This document shows, in pieces, positions 43,317 to 53,284 of a stretch of DNA of 64,000 nt. The stretch comes from Marsupella aquatica (Eukaryota; Marchantiophyta), in the NCBI GenBank assembly GCA_973895155.1, contig OZ316899.1, forward strand, positions 7,502,001 to 7,566,000, in the 5' to 3' direction. Within the stretch, counting starts at the first letter, position 1. Every line of letters begins with the position of its first letter. Made by a program: the position numbers and the translations under genes. The notes under the pieces were generated by a model. That model ran no database searches, was not told the DNA's origin, and saw only the letters and a program-made list of their open reading frames with translations.

Positions 43317-46300
43317 TGTGGTGCGTCCCATGGCTCCCTAAACCCAAGAAACCCCCCAGCTCAAGCCGATTCCCGCAGGTTTCGTGCTTGGCGAGGCCGT
43401 TTCCGCGGCTTAGCGGCATGGGACGCTGCTAACCTTCTACTACTACTATTAACATTTTACACACATATACTGGACAGATCCTTCATCGGGTCATGAGATA
43501 CGTAGCCGGCCTAATATAGGCCTTCCCCTGTCTTCCCCTGTCTTCCCCTCCGTCTTGTTAGGTATGTTTGGATTCCGCCGCCGGAATGATCCCCAATAGG
43601 CTTGGTTAAGCCGCTAAGACCTCTCTCAGCTCGACACATCCAACTCTCACTCCCCTGCTTACTTTCCTTCTTTCTGTTGATGTGGGCACTCTTCACACAA
43701 GTTAATGCGACACACAAATAGCAAAATGACTCATTCTGACTGAGTCATACCATGCACTTGCCATACAAACAGTACATCTCATACACAAGTTCTGCGAACT
43801 AAGCCGTGAGGCCAACTCTATTCAGCTCTTAGGCATGAGGAAACATGAATATACACAAGGGTCACTGTATGACTAACCGAGAGCTTCTCGTACTACTTGA
43901 TCCCAGCCCGGCTGATGCAAACTAAAAACTTGCTAAAGAAGAGGCCCTGAGCTCCCCGCTGCCCAGGTACTTATCCTGGTAGTGGATCCGCCATTCTTTG
44001 CATCGTAAGCCTAATCTACTTAACAGTAATCTACTTGCCCGAATCTACCTATGTACAGCAAGGCAGGAGCACAAGTGTTGCTCCTACCAGTGGGACCGCA
44101 ATCCCACTAAGCTAAGTGTCAGGGCCGCTCCTGGTTCTGATCCTAATCCTAAACGTGGAGATCCGTGCCCGCTCTGCCCACTCACGCCTCCTCCCTCCAC
44201 GTCCGCCCTCCCTAAAAGGAACGGCGCCCTTGCACCGTCACGACACCGGTGGTGGATCCTCAATGGACGCCCCCAACACTTCCTCCTCAGCCACTGCCGT
44301 TGGCCCGCCTACTGACAGATTACCTGCCCTTGACCGAGTCAACTCTCCCTCGGCCTGACTGGGTCCACCTTCGGCTTCAGCCTCGACACCGGCCTCGGCA
44401 ATACCCACGGCTTCGGCTTCAGCCACCCCCACGGCTTCGGCTTCAGCCACTCCCTCGGCTTCGGCCTCCCCTTCCCCTAGGGTAGTTGGATCCTTAGCTG
44501 TGACCCTGTCTGGGGTCGGTGCCGGGTCTACCTCCTTGATCACCACGGCCTGTGAAGTCGTATTACTCCTTGACCCTGAAGGTTTCCGCTTCTTCTTCGT
44601 TGGTGGCTCGGCAGCTGGTCCCTTCCCCTTCCCACTTACCTCCGGCACTGGTGCAGGTGGCGCGGCTTGTCCTTCGGCAATTACCACCCCTGGTAACTGG
44701 TTTGTCCCAACAGGAGATGGACCTGCTGCAGCTAAGCATTTAAATACTGCGGCTTGTTTCTTCAGCCGCTCTGTTTGGTTGTCGGCCCGCCGCTGTAGGT
44801 TCTCCATCTTCCTCGTGATTTCCTCCAACTCCTCTTGGGTTTCATCCAGGTCCTTACGTGCCCCCTCCAGCTCGTTTTTGGCCTCCTCCTGCTCCCTGTG
44901 GGCTTCCTCCAATTCCTTCTTCAAGGTAGCCTTCTCCTCCTGGGTTGCTCTTAGCTCCTTGTCGAGCTCTGCAATGATGACAGACTCCATCTGGTTCATC
45001 TTGGCGTAAGTCTGTTCGAGCATCTCGTCCTTCTCCCTTAGGTCGGCCTTGAAGCTGGCCGTCAGGGACGCAAGCTCCTGCTGCAGCGCCATAATCCCTT
45101 GATAGGATTTCCCTAACTCGACCTCCTTCTGCTCAAGGGCTCCGCGGATTTTCTCGAGCTCCCCTTTCAACGCCCATTCCTTTCTTTGGGTCTCCGCCAT
45201 GGCCCGGCTGTTGGCTGTTATGTGGGCCTCCTCTGTATTCTTCAGCTCTTGCTTCCACTTTTCCCTTTCTTTGATCGTGTCGGCCAACTCTTCCTGCGTC
45301 TGAGTCAGTTTATCCTTGATATTCTGATTATCAGCCTGCGCGGCGTCCAACTGCCCCTGCATGATGTTCAGCTCATGTCGTTTAATCCGCAGTTCATCTT
45401 GGGCTTTCTTGGCCGCCCTTAGATCTTCAATCTCGGCTTCCATCCTCCTAAGCCGCCGAATGACCTCGTCCTTCTTGCTTCTCTCTAAAGCCACCGCTTC
45501 TTCTAATTGGTGCTTCTCCAACTGCTCCCTATGGAAAAAGGGTCCTACCTCCAACTCCTCTCCAAAGATGCCGAGCGCAAGTTCCCCACACATCTCACCA
45601 TACTCCATGGCTCTATTCTTAGCGTAGGTGGAGTAAGTAGAAGTGATCGGCATCGCCCATCGTGGCCTCTGCTCCCAAGCCGTCCTGCGGATCTCTTCAA
45701 TCGTGGCTAGAGGTTTGCTTCCTTTTTCGGCTAGCCGCCTGATGTCCTCCGGCCAATCTCCTCCTGGTAAATCCTTTTCCTTAGCCAGGGCGGCCTCTTC
45801 CTCCTGCTTGATTCGCTCCTGAAATTCCTGCACCGTCTATTTTATGCCGTCGAAGCTCGGGGGAGCAACATCTGGTGGGGGAGACTCAGGGCTACTCTGC
45901 TGGTTGGGGTCCCCTCGCACTACCCTTGGAAGTGTGGGGACAAACCGGCCACAGGTCCTTACTCCTGGAACGTGATGGTCCGACCCATAGCCGGAATTAT
46001 CATGGCTGCAGTCCTCCACTGCCTCCTCTACCTCTTGGATTTCCGGCTTCTCCCTCTCCTCTTCCTCGGTAGGAGCTTCAGGCAATTCTGCCTCAGATTC
46101 GGAGCTTGAGGTTCCCACGTACATTCGAACACCTGGCTTGGATTCCGGCCTGATTCTCTCGTCTCCAGCAAAGGGGTTTTCTCTTGTGAGCCGGTGTAGG
46201 CCTACCTCTGTAGTAGTGTCCTGCATGGTTGCCGTTGCCGTTGTTGTTGCCGATGCCGATTTCTTTTCTTTCTCCAGTAGTTTCAGCAGACTCTGCATGC

Positions 46301-47973
46301 CTGGTTGCTGCATCGGCAAGTCTTCCTTCCTGGGCCTAAACACCTGCTCGATCGTAGGACTAACAGGTGGTTGAGGCTTCTCAGCCAACGGCCTCGGCGT
46401 TGGAGCTTCCTCGGGTGCCCTTACCTGCAGGGGAAGTACCGGGGCAAAAGTCTGACCTCTGGCATACCGGCACAACAGCGGCATGTGATAGCCAAGCCGC
46501 GACACGCTCCCCATGCCGATTACCTGCTGCTCCTCCTTTAAGATCTTCTTCAATTGGTTGAGGAGGTACCCGTTGTAGTCCCGGCTTGGGTCTGGCCTTT
46601 CTGCCAGATAGACCTGTGCCTTGCCGATCTCTGCCCTCGGCAAGTTACAATGCATGGTCACCCGCAAGAAGTCGATCATCTCTCCTATGTGCGGGTTGGT
46701 GCAGGTGTTCCGGAAGAAGCCATTCTTCGTTGATGGCCCGGGGAACGACCGGAACTCCTTGTCAGGCAAGGTCTTCCTGGTATCAACTTTGGTCTTATTG
46801 CCCATCGGCAAGCCAAACACTTCGGCAATCACCTTGGGAGTAAGATAGAAATCCTTCCCATATATCCTCGTGCAATTGGTCTCGGGTTCCCATGACCCCA
46901 TGAATTCTAATAGGTCTGACTCCGGTACCTCCGGCTTCAGCCATGGTAATCTTACAAAGGCCTCCAAGCCGGATCCGGCCATGAAGCCTTGGTACTTCTT
47001 GGTCTGCATGGCCGTAAAGCATGCATCCTCCTCCCGTGCAAAATGTAGTTGCACCTCCACCGGTAGGGTTGCCGCCCAGCCCTTCCAGGTGTCATCCCTG
47101 GTTGGAATGGCCTTGATGGGATCGACCTCCTCCTCTTCGGCTTCTCCCTGCCTCCTGCTCTGCTGCTCGGCTGGCTTCTTTGGTGCCGTCGACCTCGTTC
47201 TTTTTGCCGGGGTGGCTTCATCGTTGACGGCTCCCTTCCTCTTCATCTCTGCTGCCGTGGAGGTTTCTCCTAGCACCGTTGCCTGGGTCCACCTTTCCGT
47301 GCTACCCTTTAATTCCCAGTGTATGTCGTTGCAGTTCTTGATGGCCTCTCGGATGCCGACGACGCTGTCCTTGCAAAACAGAAGATCGTCGAGTTGATTG
47401 GAAGTAGGCGTCCACAGGAACTCGTCCTTGATGAGTTCGCCTCCTAAGAAAGCCGTCTTCTGCAGCTCCCACAATCGAGCGAGCTCCTGCCGTTCTCGAG
47501 CTGCCCTTTCTGACTCCTCGTCCTCGTAAGTCTTGATGTACTCAGTTGCCCGTTCGAACAGGCATCCCCAGAAATGTGCCGCTTGATTGACGTTGCTCAT
47601 ACCCTCCTTAGGTTGATCGTCGGTATCTACTCTCTCCCCGAGTGCTTGCCTAAGCAGCTGACAGTAGTTGGCCTCCCGTAGTCGTCTGCCTAGTTCGTGC
47701 TCGCAAATGAGCCACCATCTCCTGCAAGCGCTCCTTACCCCTCTCCTCTGCCGGTCCTTCTTCCCGTTGATCCTTCCTAGCCGCCGACGCTTAACGCGCC
47801 CTAACCCTAATCGGGTTTTCACCCTCAGCCTTACCTCCGGCCTCTGCCCGGGTTCCATGGTTGCCCCTAATTGTTTATATTTTCCTTGTTTTGTCACTAT
47901 ACTAAGGTGTTCCTAGGGTGCCTTCCTGCTTTACCCACTTAACCGGCCGAGTGATTCCTGTCTAGGCATCACA
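43317..47973 (-). repeat. Element E 3' LTR (4657 bp)
   Basis: 43317-44237 is the non-coding promoter/R/U5 part with a TATA-like block at about 43966-43976. 44238-47858 is the LTR frame. The last 12 bases (47962-47973) also encode the end of pol. Confidence 0.96.
44238..47858 (-). pseudogene. LTR-encoded accessory protein, 3' LTR copy with one nonsense codon
   Basis: Collinear with 53285-56905. The ATG is at 47858 in ACCATGG context. A single TAG at 45837-45839 replaces the CAG found at 54884-54886. Otherwise the frame is open throughout, so the protein is divided into about 673 and 531 residues. The first part has the basic N-terminus and mobile-domain-like block, the second the coiled coil and tail. 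As U3 of the 3' LTR, this is the copy that genomic RNA would carry. Confidence 0.85.
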
Positions 47974-48780
47974 TAGCTCCCCACTTAATTGTGAAGCGTC
48001 CTCGCGAACAACTTCATCTTCGTCCATATAGTATTTCTTGAGGCGGTCATAATGGATGCGAACTGGATATACCTCTCCCGTAATGTTGGCCAATTGCACG
48101 GAGCCATTGGGGAACATCATGGTTACTCTAAAGGGTCCTAACCAGCGAGTGTAAAGCTTTCCTGGAAACCTACTATACCTACTGTCATAAAGTAGCACAA
48201 GATCACCGGTATGAATACTAACTACTTTTAACCTTTTATCATACTGCTGCTTCATGATATTCTGTCTATATTCTACTCTCTCGGCTGAAATCATTCTCGC
48301 TTCCTCTAAAGCTTCTAACCTATATTCTCGCTCCTTTAGGCTCTCCTCCGCTGAGGCTCTTTCTTCAATTGTAACTTGAAATGTCGGTATCTCAAGTTGC
48401 ATGGGTACCAGGGCTTCTTGTCCAAAGGTTAAGAAGAAGGGTGTATGACCGGTAGTGGATTTATAGGCAAGATTGTAAGCAAAAACAGCAGCAAACAATT
48501 TATCATCCCAATCGAGTTTGTTCTGAGCTACTGTTTTGTTCAATATCTTTCCTATGATTCCGTTTGCTCGTTCTGTCAACCCGTTTGCCTTTGGATGGTA
48601 GGGAGTAGTAGGCCTATGTTTAACTAAATACTGCTCATTTAAACGACTAATTATATCATTCAAAAAATGGGTTCCTCTATCACTAACTAATTCTAGGGGT
48701 GCTCCATACCTGGTGAAGATCTGCTCATACATGAATCTAGCCGTAGTAATTGCATCATCCTTCGTATTGGTTGTCGAAAT
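47962..48780 (-). pseudogene. Element E integrase C-terminal half
   Basis: Contains EQIFTRYGAPLELVSDRGTH (second catalytic D), GLTERANGIIGKILN (catalytic E), AYNLAYKSTTGHTPFFLTFG and a GPF-type end (RWLGPFRVTMMFPNGSVQLA), no chromodomain. The HHCC finger and first D are deleted. It is out of frame with the upstream RT remnant. The frame ends C-D-A-stop inside the 3' LTR. Confidence 0.9.
47974..47988 (-). promoter_or_regulatory. Polypurine tract, element E
   Basis: On the - strand TTAAGTGGGGAGCTA abuts the LTR start. It is coding for the penultimate pol residues, as in element A. Confidence 0.75.
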
Positions 48781-49394
48781 GATTTGGCTCCTAACATGAG
48801 ATCAATTCGATGTTCCCCTAGTGTTGGATCTACGCCCTTTAGATCTTGGTGACTCCATGCAAACACATCCTGAAATTCAATTAATAAGTCACTGATCTCT
48901 TTCTCGAGCTCAGGTGCTAGGTTTCTCCCTAAGTTCAGTTCTCTTCCCTCTCCTAAGTCGAGCTTCCGATATTGCCGTGCTTGGATCATATTAATCTGCT
49001 TCTTCAAATTCGGGTCCAGTTCGGCTTCCAGTCTCTCTAATCTCATACCTCCATAAACTGGGATCTCGGCTGGACTAGCCGAGTCGGTCCCTTCCTTGGT
49101 GTCCATAGATTGTCCCCTTACCGGTCTATTCGGTTTTGAATTAGTGGTCGGCTCCCCTTCCTGCCTTGGCTCTGGATCGTGTCTGTCCATCTCATCCACC
49201 TCTTGCTCCTGAGAGTTAGGCCGTTGTGCTCTCTCGGCTTCTAATAGGGCCTCAATTTGTTCTGCCCTCGTAATCGGCTTGTATGCCGATCCCTTGGTAT
49301 TTAATTCCTTGCCGATGATCGAGGGCGTTGTGGACCACGTCGGCTCTGCCACAACGCCTGCAAAAAATCCACTGTCCCTGCTACTGCTCCCCAC
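48780..49394 (-). pseudogene. pol: Element E pol N-terminal remnant (RT start only)
   Basis: This frame lies -1 to gag-PR and overlaps it by 94 bases. It holds a linker, then IPVYGGMRLERLEAELDPNL, AWSHQDLKGVDPTLGEHRID and AKSFRQPI, after which the deletion junction (about 48776) leads out of frame into integrase. No RT catalytic motif remains. Confidence 0.85.
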
Positions 49395-52294
49395 TTAGCC
49401 GTTTCATCCAATTGGTCTACATCCTTAACTTCCTCCGGAATTGCAGCTAAAAAGGTGGATTCTATTGTAAAGCAGTCCTCGACCTCTTCGTCTTCTTCTT
49501 CCAAGTCACCTTCCATTGGTTCTTGCCATAATCCGCTGGGGGGTACCTCTGGTCCAAAGACACCTTCTTCGGTTAGGTTAGTGAAGCATTCTAACCAACG
49601 TACTTCATCGGCTGACCCCAGTCCACTATCGTACCCATCTACTTCCCTTATGCTTTTCCTACGGTCATCCTTAGTGTCCCAGGATACCGTGATAGAGGGG
49701 GTCCCGAAAGTGAACTGCTTTTTACCCCAATCTTCTATTACCTCGGCTAGGTACAGCCATGGCCTACCAATCAATAGCCGGAATGACGTAGGATTTACCG
49801 GCTTCATTACTACATAGTTAATGCTAAAGAAGATACCTCCTATCTCTGTCTTGATGCCGGTTAACACTCCCGTCGGAATGACCTGATATCCATTGGCCAT
49901 GTTCAACACTCTTCCAGTCATCTCCGGTGTTAGACCCCACCCTTTTGCTGTTGAATCAATCATAATACATACCCCTGATCCTCCATCGATGGGTACCCGT
50001 AGTAATAATTCTCCTTGAATCATTAATGGTAATGCTGGGGCTCCTTGATCTTCTTCTATCATTAGTACGTCGGATCTGGTTGCTACCTTGGGTAATCTCG
50101 GCTTGCCGAGAATAGCCTTCCTTAATTGCTTCCGGAAGTACGGGCTATTTTTCAATAGTTGACCTACTGTTGCCGAGACTCTAGATTCTAGTACATCTTT
50201 AGCCAGGTCATAGGGAACAATCGGCTTCTCTTCTGGTGGTGTTTCCGTCTTGGATTCGGCCAGTTTTGCCACGCTAGTCTCCACAGCTGTTGGGTCTTCC
50301 GAAGCAAACAATGCTTTTGCTCGTTTTACATCCTTGGCAATGGCTTCGGTATTCTCCAGGGTTTCTAATTCTCTTAGTTGTTCCTTAACACTAGCCGTAA
50401 CAGAGGGGTAGAACAACTTAGGATGATCTCGATTGAAGTCGCTATCTTGTGAAGGATTGGTTTCACTGGTGGGCTCATGGCTTACCTGTATTGCCAGAGC
50501 CCTCCCTTCTCCTTCTGTTGATGTTGACCAAGAGTCGATCCTTTCCTTCGTAACCTTCCCTTTATTTTTGGCCAGCCCATCCCACCTTTCCTTCCTTCTG
50601 GTAGATCGAGTAGAGACCCGGTAGCAATCATGATCTAAATCCTCCTCTGAGAAGGTTGATAGGGCTTCGGCCTCATCATCAGATGGTACGAACTCTGCCT
50701 CGGCATCCTCTTGCCATCCTAGTTCGATGTGGTTGATTTGAACTCCTCCGGGGGTAGTACCTGGCGGTAAGATCTTGATCGGCAAAAGCTTATGATTTGC
50801 GGCCAGGCCTGCCAACCAAGTAGGACATTGCCCTAGCATATGACCTTCCTGTCGGCATCCCATACATAGCTGAGCTGGTTGTCCATCACCCTGTTTGCGT
50901 GCATTCGGGCATTCTCTAGCAAAATGGCCAGGTTGACCACAATTATAGCACGCCGCAAATCTTTGCACATTCGGCCTAGGAGGTACTGACGGGTTCTGAA
51001 TAATCCGAGGATACATCTCTCCTGGATTGTTCCTTAACCCTGACCACAGAGATGCAGGTCTGTTGGATAGGTCTCGTGCTCCAGTCTCACTGATGCCGAA
51101 AACACTATCAGCGGCATCTCCCAAAAAGTACTCTACTTCTCCCTGACATGGTCTGATCTCGGCCACATGCCGAACATGATTAGTATTAAGCTTAGGACAA
51201 GCATCTTTATGGTGTCCGGTTTTATAACATAAGGCACACCATACAGAGCTATCCTCCTGTACTACCTTCTTCTTTGGTTTTACCTCTGCAATGATAGCCT
51301 TAAGTTGCTCGGTAAGGGCTACGATGTTATCTGGTGGCTTAGCCTCCATCTTGACTTTCGTCTTCCCTCTCCTTCTGCCCTTCCTTTTCCTAGTTTTTTC
51401 TTCTTCAGAACTAGAAGATGACTCACTCTTGCTACTCCCACTATTCGAGCTTGACTTATCACTTCTAGACTTCTTGGAATGTTTCTTCTTCTTATCTTTT
51501 TTCTTGTGGGGTGATCCCTCCTCTGATGAGGAACTCTCAGACTTAAGCTGTTTCTTCCGGCTTGTGATATCTGCATTAATGTATAATTGAATATCCTTAA
51601 TTGCTTCGGCTAAGGTCTCCGGGTTCTCCTTCCTAATTGCAAAACTCATCTTCTGTGGCAAAGCATTCACCAACCATTGAAGTTGCATACCTTCAGATGC
51701 ATTGGTCTTTGTACGTCTTACCAGTTTCTGAAAGCGTTGCAAGAACTTCCTGAAGGATTTGTTCTCCTTGAACCGAAGTTGTCCCAACTTCAGCACTGCT
51801 AGTTCTGAAGTTCCAATGGGTCGAAACTCCTTAACAAAGAGTGTTTTGAAGATATCCCAGATGGCTTGATCTTCCACATCTAATGCTCTGTACCAAGGCC
51901 TAGCCTCACCCTTGAACAGGCCGGGAAGAATCTGCATCTTGATGGCCGATTCTCCATTTGCTGCAGCGGTTCCCTCGAAATCATCCAACCATTCGTCCGG
52001 ATCCTCATCTCCTCTCCCATGAAATGCCTTGTAATGTATGCGCGACCGCTGGCTCAATCTGGTCCCTGGCCTCTCGTCTGGCCGTGCCTCTGGTTCCCCC
52101 ATGTCGGTTGGAGACTCACTTCTCCTTACCGACTCTTCTTCTGGTATGTCTTCTTCGACGCCACTTCCAGTTTCGGAGCTACCAGCTCTTTCTGCCCCTC
52201 TCAGTCGCTGTGTATCATGCCACCCGGCGAGCTGCTGCAGTCGAGCTCTCTCCCGTTGAATCACTCTTTCTTCCCTCGGCGTAAGGTCAGTCAT
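49301..52294 (-). CDS. gag: Element E gag-protease polyprotein, intact (997 codons)
   Basis: ATG at 52294 (MTDLTPREERVIQRE). The gag domain spans about residues 85-250 (RIHYKAFHG, WLDDFEGTAAANGESAIKMQ, FRKFLQRFQKLVRRTKTNA). A Lys/Ser/Glu-rich linker (about 265-330) follows. Three CCHC knuckles lie at about 350, 447 and 475 (CALCYKTGHHKDAC, CYNCGQPGHFAREC, CMGCRQEGHMLGQC), an unusually high number. Retropepsin is at about 755-880 with PIDGGSGVCIMID; D-G-G replaces D-S/T-G and is shared with A and B. The protein would form the particle and bind RNA. It ends 60 bases after a slippery heptamer. Confidence 0.93.
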   Translation of the reverse strand: MTDLTPREERVIQRERARLQQLAGWHDTQRLRGAERAGSSETGSGVEEDIPEEESVRRSESPTDMGEPEARPDERPGTRLSQRSRIHYKAFHGRGDEDPDEWLDDFEGTAAANGESAIKMQILPGLFKGEARPWYRALDVEDQAIWDIFKTLFVKEFRPIGTSELAVLKLGQLRFKENKSFRKFLQRFQKLVRRTKTNASEGMQLQWLVNALPQKMSFAIRKENPETLAEAIKDIQLYINADITSRKKQLKSESSSSEEGSPHKKKDKKKKHSKKSRSDKSSSNSGSSKSESSSSSEEEKTRKRKGRRRGKTKVKMEAKPPDNIVALTEQLKAIIAEVKPKKKVVQEDSSVWCALCYKTGHHKDACPKLNTNHVRHVAEIRPCQGEVEYFLGDAADSVFGISETGARDLSNRPASLWSGLRNNPGEMYPRIIQNPSVPPRPNVQRFAACYNCGQPGHFARECPNARKQGDGQPAQLCMGCRQEGHMLGQCPTWLAGLAANHKLLPIKILPPGTTPGGVQINHIELGWQEDAEAEFVPSDDEAEALSTFSEEDLDHDCYRVSTRSTRRKERWDGLAKNKGKVTKERIDSWSTSTEGEGRALAIQVSHEPTSETNPSQDSDFNRDHPKLFYPSVTASVKEQLRELETLENTEAIAKDVKRAKALFASEDPTAVETSVAKLAESKTETPPEEKPIVPYDLAKDVLESRVSATVGQLLKNSPYFRKQLRKAILGKPRLPKVATRSDVLMIEEDQGAPALPLMIQGELLLRVPIDGGSGVCIMIDSTAKGWGLTPEMTGRVLNMANGYQVIPTGVLTGIKTEIGGIFFSINYVVMKPVNPTSFRLLIGRPWLYLAEVIEDWGKKQFTFGTPSITVSWDTKDDRRKSIREVDGYDSGLGSADEVRWLECFTNLTEEGVFGPEVPPSGLWQEPMEGDLEEEDEEVEDCFTIESTFLAAIPEEVKDVDQLDETAKWGAVAGTVDFLQALWQSRRGPQRPRSSARN
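49361..49367 (-). promoter_or_regulatory. Candidate -1 ribosomal frameshift heptamer T TTT TTG
   Basis: In the gag-PR frame the codons read GAT TTT TTG, so TTTTTTG fits X XXY YYZ in the right phase. The -1 frame is open here and continues as pol (GFFAGVVAEPT). Element A has the same -1 overlap at 6318-6375 with a degenerate site. Confidence 0.5.
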
Positions 52295-52339
52295 TACCTA
52301 CGCTTCCGTTCTAACTTCATATCTCACGGCTTAAGAAAT

Positions 52340-52359
52340 GCCCCCTCCATCTAGCGCCA
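52340..52359 (-). promoter_or_regulatory. Primer-binding site, element E
   Basis: On the - strand TGGCGCTAGATGGAGGGGGC starts four bases from the 5' LTR end. Same sequence as in A and B. Confidence 0.78.
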
Positions 52360-53012
52360 AAAATGTGGTGCGTCCCATGGCTCCCTAAACCCAAGAAACC
52401 CCCCAGCTCAAGCCGATTCCCGCAGGTTTCGCGCTTGGCGAGGCCGTTTCCGCGGCTTAGTGGCATGGGACGCTGCTAACCTTCTACTACTACTATTAAC
52501 ATTTTACACACATATACTGGACAGATCCTTCATCGGGTCATGAGATACGTAGCCGGCCTAATATAGGCCTTCCCCTGTCTTCCCCTGTCTTCCCCTCCGT
52601 CTTGTTAGGTATGTTTGGATTCCGCCGCCGGAATGATCCCCAATAGGCTTGGTTAAGCCGCTAAGACCTCTCTCAGCTCGACACATCCAACTCTCACTCC
52701 CCTGCTTACTTTCCTTCTTTCTGTTGATGTGGGCACTCTTCACACAAGTTAATGCGACACACAAATAGCAAAATGACTCATTCTGACTGAGTCATACCAT
52801 GCACTTGCCATACAAACAGTACATCTCATACACAAGTTCTGCGAACTAAGCCGTGAGGCCAACTCTATTCAGCTCTTAGGCATGAGGAAACATGAATATA
52901 CACAAGGGTCACTGTATGACTAACCGAGAGCTTCTCGTACTACTTGATCCCAGCCCGGCTGGTGCAAACTAAAAACTTGCTAAAGAAGAGGCCCTGAGCT
53001 CCCCGCTGCCCA

Positions 53013-53023
53013 GGTACTTATCC
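53013..53023 (-). promoter_or_regulatory. Candidate LTR core promoter, element E 5' LTR
   Basis: On the - strand GGATAAGTACC followed by TGGGCAG, the conserved block also seen in A and B. It is downstream of the LTR frame, so genomic RNA would start after that frame in the 5' LTR and include it only from the 3' LTR. Confidence 0.5.
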
Positions 53024-53284
53024 TGGTAGTGGATCCGCCATTCTTTGCATCGTAAGCCTGATCTACTTAACAGTAATCTACTTGCCCGAATCTACCTATG
53101 TACAGCAAGGCAAGAGCACAAGTGTTGCTCCTACCAGTGGGACCGCAATCCCACTAAGCTAAGTGTCAGGGCCGCTCCTGGTTCTGATCCTAATCCTAAA
53201 CGTGGAGATCCGTGCCCGCCCTGCCCACTCACGCCTCCTCCCTCCACGTCCGCCCTCCCTAAAAGGAACGGCGCCCTTGCACCG

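Noticed and set aside
44500-45009. Long open frames on the + strand opposite the E LTR frame (also 53547-54056, 46870-47397)
   Set aside because: They are mirror frames of the GC-rich coiled-coil and mobile-domain coding sequence, with no recognisable motif.
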